Of a stretch of 12,686 nt of DNA, positions 8,032-12,686 are shown in pieces. Source of the DNA: an uncultured Collinsella sp. (lineage in GTDB: Bacteria > Actinomycetota > Coriobacteriia > Coriobacteriales > Coriobacteriaceae); NCBI GenBank assembly GCA_900553475.1, contig USEF01000028.1, positions 1 through 12,686 on the forward strand. Reading direction: 5' to 3'. Position 1 is the first letter of the stretch. Each line of letters opens with the position of its first letter. A program made the position numbers and the translations under genes. The notes below the pieces were generated by a model that was given only the letters and a program-made list of their open reading frames with translations, had not been told where the DNA came from and ran no database searches.

Positions 8032-9135
8032 GTGAGCGCCACTGTATTCCATAACCCGTTTCGTCCTACTGCCGGCGCTGAGCCTCCGCGCATAATTGGT
8101 CGTGATGATATTGCCCTTGAGTTTACCGAGAGTTTGAATGCGGGAATTGGCGCACCTGCGAGGCTCATGCGCATCGCTGGACCGAGGGGCTCCGGAAAAA
8201 CTGTTTTGCTCTGCGATCTTAGGGATCGTGCGCGAGAGCTTGGATGGAAGACCGCTATTGTTTCTGCTGGCCCTAACCTATTGCTGGACCTGAGGGATCA
8301 GGTTGCTGATTCTTCCCTTGCGACTAATGCTTCGGTCGGCGTAAACGCCGGCTTTGTTTCCGCGAAAGTCGATGTTGCACCCAAAGAGTCGAGTCTTAGA
8401 AAGTTGCTAAGCTCGGCAGCGAGGTCAGCCAAGGGTCTTTTTATTGCCATCGATGAAGTTCAGGACGCTCCGATTGACGATATGCGTGCCATTGCGTCTA
8501 CGGTTCAGCTTTTGATAGGGGAAAGAGTAGATATCGCACTTGCCTTTGCCGGTTTACCCGCCGGTGTTATGGATCTTATTAACGGCAAGGCGCTTACGTT
8601 CTTGCGTCGTGCCCTCCCCGAAGATCTGGCGCCTATCAACCAGGTGGAGGTAGCGCTCTCTATGGGCGATAGCTTTGTCGCGACTGGCTTGACCATAGAG
8701 GACAATCTCCTGTCGAGAGCCGCTAAGGCCACTAAGGGCTATGCCTATCTGGTGCAACTGGTCGGTTATTCCATTTGGCAGCGCGCCAACTTGCATCGTG
8801 CCAAAAGTGCCATTGTGAGCGAGCGCGACGTCACTGAAGGCATTGCGCTGGCAGAGGCTCGTTTTCACGATGTTGTTCACGAGCCCGCGATTTCTGGACT
8901 GGGGCTCAACGATATCAAATACCTTTTGTCCATGTGCGAGGATAAACAACAGTCCAAATCAGCCGAGATTGCTAGGCGCATGGGTAAAAAGACCAATGAG
9001 ATCAGCTCTATTAGGGCCAAATTGCTACAAAGAGAGGTTATTCAGGCACCACAGAGGGGCTACGTGCAGTTTGCCGTGCCGGATCTAGATATTTATCTGC
9101 GAGATAATGCCGAGGAAATTCTCGAACGGTTCTAG
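8032..9135 (+). CDS. AAA+ ATPase (AAA_16/ORC-CDC6-like) with C-terminal winged-helix region
   Basis: A 367-residue protein starting at GTG 8032, preferred over TTG 8017 because GAGAGG at 8019-8024 sits 7 nt before the GTG and nothing precedes the TTG. N-terminal box PFRPTAGAEPPRIIGRDDI is typical of this family of solitary ATPases. Walker A is GPRGSGKT at 50-57, Walker B is LFIAIDEVQD with Asp141-Glu142, and AFAGLPAG (near 170) is the sensor-1 region. Residues about 285-360 (GLNDIKYLLSM, SAEIARRMGKKTNEISS, QRGYVQFAVP) look like a winged helix-turn-helix for DNA binding. All ATPase residues are intact. The cellular role of these bacterial archaeal-type ATPases is not established; DNA-linked switching or mobile-element maintenance is inference. 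GC is lower than in the glycosyltransferase genes, and it stands alone with its own AT-rich leader. Confidence 0.88.
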   Translation: MSATVFHNPFRPTAGAEPPRIIGRDDIALEFTESLNAGIGAPARLMRIAGPRGSGKTVLLCDLRDRARELGWKTAIVSAGPNLLLDLRDQVADSSLATNASVGVNAGFVSAKVDVAPKESSLRKLLSSAARSAKGLFIAIDEVQDAPIDDMRAIASTVQLLIGERVDIALAFAGLPAGVMDLINGKALTFLRRALPEDLAPINQVEVALSMGDSFVATGLTIEDNLLSRAAKATKGYAYLVQLVGYSIWQRANLHRAKSAIVSERDVTEGIALAEARFHDVVHEPAISGLGLNDIKYLLSMCEDKQQSKSAEIARRMGKKTNEISSIRAKLLQREVIQAPQRGYVQFAVPDLDIYLRDNAEEILERF

Positions 9136-9140
9136 GTCGA

Positions 9141-9625
9141 GGTATTATTAGTTTTTTCTACAATATCTTTTTCTATCCAATTGGAAGAACTACGGTCGGC
9201 TGCTTTGCTGCCATAACAATCTGGTTTGTTGCGGGGAAAGTCGAATACTCCATAAACAAGGCTGTTTAACAGATAGCTTCAATCGAAGGCTTGTATTTTT
9301 GCTGCCCTTTATACTTCCGGCTTTGCATGCGTTGGACCAGAAGCTACATCTGTATCTAATAGTTTTTCTTGTCTCTGTCTTTGGATTCCTGCGTTATGTG
9401 CCGCTCTTTTGGATTCCCATCGACGGGCTGCTAGTGGATTTTATTATAATTTGCGTTCTTATTTGCTATATTAGCTGGTATGTAGACTTGTCAACAGTGA
9501 ATTTCGCATTCTCCCATGTGGCTTATTGGTTCGTATTGAGGATCGGAACGGTCATATCTGTTGTCTTGTTAAACCATCGTCGTCGTTATATTTTGCTTGT
9601 TGCTATGGCCTATCTATACGTTTTG
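9141..9625 (+). pseudogene. Relic of an integral membrane protein, probably an acyltransferase_3-type enzyme
   Basis: Two hydrophobic coding pieces lie in different frames. Piece one (9141-9269) contains NIFFYPIGRTTVGCF and AAITIWFVAGK and ends at TAA. Piece two (open from about 9266, frame shifted) contains LLPFILPALHALDQKLHLYL, a second hydrophobic run LLVDFIIICVLICYISWYV, then more hydrophobic sequence to about 9625. A 'YPxGRxxV...WF' segment followed by 'LxPxLxxLxxxLxxKxHLxL' is a pattern I associate with multi-spanning acyltransferases that decorate cell-wall polymers; that identification is from memory and tentative. No start codon with a ribosome site is seen, and the length is far below the usual ~350 residues, so it is frame-shifted and internally deleted. 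An alternative reading is one short membrane protein from TTG 9299, but it lacks a ribosome-binding site. Confidence 0.4.
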
Positions 9626-9909
9626 CAGGGCGGGCCTTCTTATGTCGCTCGCGCGGAAAGCCTGTTTATGGACATCGCTACCGTCATGGCCGGTCGTCTC
9701 GGGTGCTGGCCGGGCTTTGCTCGATGCTGATCATTTGGAGCTGATCGGCTATGTGGGCGAGACTATTGGCGCCGAAGGAACCCCGGTGGTAGCGCTTGTG
9801 GGGCAAAACGCTGCGGTCGAGACGCGTATGCCCGATACGGACACGTCCATGACCAGTATGGTGGTTTGGATCGATTCAACGGATACTGAGGCGCCAGTGG
9901 GGAAGGCTA
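9626..9909 (+). pseudogene. Unidentified GC-rich coding remnant with a frame change
   Basis: Around 9625 the base composition turns GC-rich. One frame reads ESLFMDIATVMAGRLG and then stops at 9730; a second frame takes over near 9705 with AGRALLDADHLELIGYVGET, then TPVVALVGQNAAVETRMPDT and MVVWIDSTDTEAP up to the IstB relic. Codon choice in both halves resembles host genes, so I read this as one broken gene with a frameshift near 9700. I do not recognise the family. Neither end is natural: the left side joins the membrane-protein relic and the right side joins the insertion-sequence fragment at about 9910. Confidence 0.35.
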
Positions 9910-9912
9910 ATC

Positions 9913-10203
9913 CGACCGGGTGTCGAGCGCAAGCTCGTCCGCAAGTACGGCGCGTTCGGCCTGCTCGTGGTCGACGAGTGGCTTCTGGACAAGCCGGACA
10001 CTGAGTTCAGGTCGATGCTGCTGGAGCTGATTGAGCTGAGGTGCGGCACGGCCTCGACCGTCTTCTGCACCCAGTTCAAGAAGAAGGACTGGCACCCGAG
10101 GCTCGGCGGCGGGGTACACGCGGACGCGATTGTGGACAGGATCGTGCACAGCGCGGTCTGGTTCGACATGGGCGAGGCCAACATGCGGCAGCGCCGCGGA
10201 TAG
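9913..10203 (+). pseudogene. istB: IstB-like ATPase (IS21 family transposition helper), C-terminal fragment
   Basis: About 95 codons in one frame, ending at TAG 10201-10203. Visible are KLVRKYGAFGLLVVDEWLLD with the Walker B aspartate-glutamate, EFRSMLLELIELR, the sensor-like segment STVFCTQFKKKDWHPRLGGG, and VHADAIVDRIVHSA. This order is that of the second half of IstB, the AAA+ helper that works with the IstA transposase. The Walker A half and IstA are absent, so it cannot act in transposition. The upstream joint at about 9910 is abrupt. Downstream lie a GC hairpin and terminal repeats that fit the right end of the same element. Confidence 0.82.
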
Positions 10204-10214
10204 ACCGGTAGCGA

Positions 10215-10250
10215 TAAAAAGGCACCGGGGCCAGTGTCGGCCCCGGTGCC
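10215..10250 (-). terminator. Perfect 12-bp GC hairpin with T-tract on the minus strand
   Basis: GGCACCGGGGCC (10221-10232) pairs perfectly with GGCCCCGGTGCC (10239-10250) around a 6-nt loop. On the minus strand the hairpin is followed by TTTTTA (complement of 10215-10220), giving a classical intrinsic terminator for leftward transcripts; rightward there is no T-run. It lies between the istB stop and the element's end, where it would block transcription entering the element from its right flank. Confidence 0.7.
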
Positions 10251-10254
10251 CAGG

Positions 10255-10297
10255 CGCGATATCGGCGGTGCTGTTTCGCGATATTCAGCAGTGCTCA
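10255..10297 (+). mobile_element. Right end of an IS21-family element with two terminal repeats
   Basis: CGCGATAT occurs at 10255-10262 and again at 10277-10284, each followed by a related core (CGGCGGTGCT at 10263-10272 and CAGCAGTGCT at 10286-10295, 8 of 10 identical). IS21-family ends carry multiple transposase-binding repeats and terminate in CA; the likely tip is the CA of TGCTCA at 10296-10297. No left end is in the window, so only the right side of the element survives. The exact tip is inferred. Confidence 0.55.
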
Positions 10298-10410
10298 AGC
10301 GAGCAAATACTCAACTTGAGTTCCGTTGATACCGGTATTTCGCCTTGTCCAGCCAAGTATTTGGGCATAGCTCCGACTCTAGGAGTATATTGCTTTCGAT
10401 AGTCGATCAT
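10298..10410 (-). pseudogene. N-terminal relic of a second AAA+ ATPase of the same family, cut by the IS end
   Basis: From ATG (10410-10408) the minus strand reads MIDYRKQYTPRVGAMPKYLA then GQGEI before running into the insertion-sequence end (stop at 10287-10285). The stretch TPRVGAMPKYLAGQGEI aligns gap-free with RPTAGAEPPRIIGRDDI near the start of the intact ATPase at 8032: shared P, G, A, P, G and I with conservative changes between. That places it at the family's N-terminal box, 30-40 residues before Walker A. The Walker A part is gone. The preceding open frame ends with TAA immediately before this ATG, so it may have been the second gene of a small operon. Confidence 0.4.
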
Positions 10411-10717
10411 TTACTTCATCTGCTTAGGTATCGATGCAATATTTAGTTTGAGAATATCGGTGACTCCTATGCGTGCCCCCAAATTGTGATACGGCTTAGT
10501 TGCCTGTCGACTGTGAATCGTCCCAATTATTATGTTTTCTCCTTGAGAGGAAGTAGGGGCCACGCTCCTAAGAGCGCCTGTTTACTTATTTTCGCGGCAA
10601 ACGAAACCCATCACGCCTTTGGTGGAAATGCTGTCGACTCCACGCGATGGTACATTAGTTTGGAAATGAATATCTCCAAATTGACCACCTCCTCCCTCAA
10701 ACAAAAAAGAAGGATTC
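10411..10717 (-). other. Intergenic region with a mostly open minus-strand frame; leader of the HEPN-like gene on the plus strand
   Basis: No gene can be called with confidence. On the minus strand one frame is open from ATG 10719-10717 to TAA 10584-10582 (45 residues, with GDIHFQTNVPSRGVDS), and from there to TAA 10413-10411 (56 codons, with KPYHNLGARIGVTDILKLN), in the same frame as the ATPase relic that follows. I do not recognise either. On the plus strand TGGTACATT at 10648-10656 could be an extended -10 for the gene at 10718. A small CGCTC/GAGCG hairpin at 10563-10576 has no T-run. Confidence 0.3.
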
Positions 10718-12118
10718 ATGGCATTAAAAATTGTTGACAGATATAGTATTGAGAACAAGTGTCATATAAGTGTTAAGAGGTATCTTATGGATATTGTCGA
10801 TTACGTTTCTTTCAAAGAAGTATTTTGCTCCATCATGGGAATCAAGAGCTCTCCAAATAACGCCAGTGATGATTTGACATGTCATTTAAATCTCAGTTAT
10901 CGAATTGAAGAAGAGTTTGACCCCGAGATTTCGGATTTTGAGAAGACAATTATTATAAATGACGACGACTTGAAACACGAATATGATAAAGCGGTTGAGG
11001 CCATTGGTGATTTTCATGGTATGGAATGGTTTTCAAATGGTAAGAACTATGAGTGCATGGTCGATATATCCGGATTATATGCAACTCATTTTACAGATCA
11101 AATTTCATGTAAATCGGTAAATGCAGATGCTGAATTTAGAATGGGTCCGGCGAGCGTTACATATATTTTTTGTATTATATTAATGTTATTAAATGAAGGT
11201 TGTTTTGACGGCAATACTTTCAGAGGCAGAAATCCTTTTTTGCGACGCCTGAGATCGCATTCAACCACCGGTGGAAGAACCGTATCTCATAATGTTGATG
11301 ATTGGACATCTGCTTTTGTTGAAATCACAGGTATTCTCTCCTTACGAATAACTACCAAAGGGTTTAGAAAAGCGAAACAACTTCGTGAACGAGCAACTTC
11401 CTTCCAATTTAAGTACATCTCTTGTTTAGATAGGCCACTGAGGCTAATTTCATCGCTTGATGAGTTTTTAGAAAAAGGAAGTTACGGGAGGCTATCTGTT
11501 GCGAAGTTAGAAATTGATTGTGTTCCGGATGTAAAATTTGACGACAGCGCTGTTAATCATTTTTGTCTTGGCGTGTCTTCGAGAAGCCCATATTTGCAGT
11601 TTTTGTCCTTCTATCATTCGATTGAATTTTACTTTAATTCCGCCTATCGAAAAATGACGACCGAATTGTTGAGAAACGAGCTCCAGTCGGTTGAATTTGC
11701 ATACAACGATCAGCATCTGTATTCGATTGTTAGTAAGTTAGAAAAAGAAATATCCCATAAGAGCGAACTTGGTTTTGGAAATGAAAAACGTGAGCTTGAA
11801 TACTTGGTTGAGTCGTGTGTCCATGTGCCTCGGCTAATGAAATCCCTACGTCGCTATCGTTTCGATTGGTCTGTGTGGTATTCGAGCAATGGGGTTGAAT
11901 TTGAATCTGATGCTCCAGTTATAGATTGGGAATCCGATAATGTAGCTGGATTAATAGCTTCCCGAATTTATAAAGTAAGAAATGCGATTGTTCACAGTAA
12001 AAAACAAACTTTCGGTGCGTTTATTCCTTTTAAGCACGATCGCGCACTTTCCTATGAGATTCCTTTAGTTAAATGTGTTGCCGAAGAGGTCATTGATAAC
12101 AATTCTTCGCGCGTATAG
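10718..12118 (+). CDS. AT-rich accessory protein with a C-terminal HEPN-like RNxxxH motif; candidate RNase toxin or defence protein
   Basis: A 466-residue protein of no family I can name. ATG 10718 follows AGAAGGA (10708-10714) by only 3 nt; the next in-frame ATG has no ribosome site. Residues 1-280 are unassigned, with a short hydrophobic stretch (about 146-158) too short to span a membrane. From about 290 a helical region begins with YLQFLSFYHSIEFYF (292-306), followed by charged helices, and near the end ASRIYKVRNAIVHSK contains Arg421-Asn422-x3-His426. An acidic helix followed by an Rx4-6H helix is the HEPN layout found in RNase toxins, abortive-infection proteins and RNA-processing factors. 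Base composition is markedly AT-rich with A/T-ending codons, unlike the GC-rich neighbours, which points to recent acquisition. It is flanked by relics and has no adjacent antitoxin-like gene. Enzyme activity is inference. Confidence 0.8.
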   Translation: MALKIVDRYSIENKCHISVKRYLMDIVDYVSFKEVFCSIMGIKSSPNNASDDLTCHLNLSYRIEEEFDPEISDFEKTIIINDDDLKHEYDKAVEAIGDFHGMEWFSNGKNYECMVDISGLYATHFTDQISCKSVNADAEFRMGPASVTYIFCIILMLLNEGCFDGNTFRGRNPFLRRLRSHSTTGGRTVSHNVDDWTSAFVEITGILSLRITTKGFRKAKQLRERATSFQFKYISCLDRPLRLISSLDEFLEKGSYGRLSVAKLEIDCVPDVKFDDSAVNHFCLGVSSRSPYLQFLSFYHSIEFYFNSAYRKMTTELLRNELQSVEFAYNDQHLYSIVSKLEKEISHKSELGFGNEKRELEYLVESCVHVPRLMKSLRRYRFDWSVWYSSNGVEFESDAPVIDWESDNVAGLIASRIYKVRNAIVHSKKQTFGAFIPFKHDRALSYEIPLVKCVAEEVIDNNSSRV

Positions 12119-12425
12119 CTTTCGCTTTAAACTTCCGTTTGGTTCATAGTCTTTGTGGTCAAACTTAGCATTGAGATATGAATTTCGTTTCGATTGGATG
12201 GCGATTATTTCGATACGGCCATGACGCCGGTTGCGGATGGATGAGTCAGTATTCACTGTCTCTTCTAGATCAGGATTGATGCGAGCGATCCCTCGCTTCT
12301 TCCAATATTCTTAATGCTGATCGGGTGCTGCCGTTGATTGGCCCGGGTATTCTCGTAGCTGACGCCGGGAATCTGGCGTGTTTCGTCAAGAGGATTTGAG
12401 TAAAAAGAGCATCGGGATTTGAGCT
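12119..12425 (+). other. Non-coding stretch with a possible C-terminal gene relic at 12310-12399
   Basis: Nothing is recognisable in 12119-12300, which still has mixed AT-rich composition. From about 12310 one frame reads NADRVLPLIGPGILVADAGN and LACFVKRI, ending at TGA 12397-12399 just before a strong terminator. The tail 'GPxhxhxDxG...A..V' resembles the end of glutamate racemase (MurI), but the match is short and from memory. A real gene end in front of the terminator would mark the right border of the acquired segment. Confidence 0.25.
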
Positions 12426-12455
12426 GGGCGCGCTCCGGTCGTGCGCGCCCTTTTT
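12426..12455 (+). terminator. Intrinsic transcription terminator
   Basis: GGGCGCGC (12426-12433) pairs with GCGCGCCC (12443-12450) around a 9-nt loop and is directly followed by TTTTT (12451-12455). It would end rightward transcripts from the relic or the HEPN-like gene before the MreB-type gene. Confidence 0.85.
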
Positions 12456-12483
12456 GAGGCATTTACCCCTCCTGCATGAGGGC

Positions 12484-12686
12484 GTGACGCACGTTGCAGG
12501 ACTCCCTGCGGAACTGGACGAGCCTTCCGTGGTGGCATTAGACCGGCGTACGGACAAAATGATCGCCGTGGGAGAGAAGGCCAAGTTGATGTATGAAAAG
12601 ACGCATGACAATATCCGCACGGTACGGCCTTTGCGCGAAGGAGTCATCGCTGACTTTTATGCCTGCGAACAGTTGATGCGCGGGCT
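12484..12686 (+). CDS. MreB/Mbl-family rod-shape protein, N-terminus missing, 3' end outside window (possible pseudogene)
   Basis: The frame open to the right edge reads ELDEPSVVALDRRTDKMIAV, then GEKAKLMYEKTHDNIRTVRP and LREGVIADF. This is the MreB region from 'NEPSVVAID' to 'RPLRDGVIADF', the actin-like cytoskeletal ATPase that organises cell-wall synthesis at the membrane. A normal MreB has about 25 residues before EPS, including the phosphate-1 motif DLGTANT; here only about a dozen residues follow the GTG at 12484, and none match that motif. No proper ribosome-binding site precedes GTG 12484 (GAGGG lies 1 nt away); TTG 12454 would begin inside the terminator's T-run. The frame is also free of DLGT-like sequence further upstream. 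I therefore read the start as lost, perhaps when the accessory region was inserted; a later internal start cannot be excluded. Confidence 0.7.
   Translation, partial: MTHVAGLPAELDEPSVVALDRRTDKMIAVGEKAKLMYEKTHDNIRTVRPLREGVIADFYACEQLMRG

Noticed and set aside
9121..9157. Possible terminator after the ATPase (CTCGA/TCGAG with a T-run)
   Set aside because: Only a 5-bp stem with an 11-nt loop, and the T-run begins about 10 nt after it; too weak.
9876..10298. A 140-codon minus-strand open frame
   Set aside because: It is antisense to the IstB relic, whose motifs are unmistakable; the minus product is low-complexity Ser/Pro-rich.
10309..10321. Inverted repeat ACTCAA-C-TTGAGT beside the IS end
   Set aside because: Short and isolated, with no second copy at another site; could be chance.
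10486..10737. An 83-codon plus-strand frame starting at GTG 10486
   Set aside because: No ribosome site, no recognisable motif, and it overlaps the start of the HEPN-like gene.
12065..12256. A 63-codon minus-strand frame overlapping the end of the HEPN-like gene
   Set aside because: No ribosome site and basic low-information sequence; most likely chance in AT-rich DNA.

Overview
This window looks like a high-GC Gram-positive chromosome. The base composition, the codon choice of the left half, the glycosyltransferase cluster and the Rx4-type accessory genes suggest class Coriobacteriia, most likely Collinsella-like. That placement rests on family resemblance and general impression, not on a marker gene, and should be treated as provisional.

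Left half (1-7820): a cell-surface polysaccharide glycosylation locus. A GT2 glycosyltransferase runs leftward off the window edge. It is divergent from five consecutive rightward GT2 genes (910, 2020, 3135, 4266, 5334). Spacing is 6 nt, 74 nt, 12 nt and 0 nt, which suggests two transcription units (910-3060 and 3135-7820), each behind a candidate extended -10 box. Genes 1 and 3 of the rightward series are close paralogues with long identical nucleotide tracts. The last gene encodes an 828-residue protein with an unclassified N-terminal region and two GT-A domains. All should act at the cytoplasmic side of the membrane on a lipid-linked or wall-linked glycan. No transporter, polymerase or nucleotide-sugar gene lies in the window, so the polymer cannot be named.

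Right half (7821-12483): an accessory, partly decayed region. In order it holds an AT-rich leader with 10-bp phased repeats; an intact AAA+ ATPase with a C-terminal winged-helix region; relics of a membrane protein (probably an acyltransferase) and of an unidentified gene; the C-terminal half of an IS21-type IstB helper with a perfect GC hairpin and the element's terminal repeats; and a minus-strand relic whose start matches the N-terminal box of the same AAA+ family. Then comes an intact, strikingly AT-rich 466-residue protein with an RNxxxH motif near its C-terminus, typical of HEPN RNase-like proteins and the best candidate here for an undescribed defence or toxin gene. The region closes with a relic C-terminus and a strong terminator.

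Right edge (12484-12686): the beginning of an MreB/Mbl-family gene that lacks the N-terminal phosphate-binding segment, so the accessory region may have replaced the real start of this gene. The intact ATPase and the HEPN-like gene are not in one operon, and any functional link between them is inference only.
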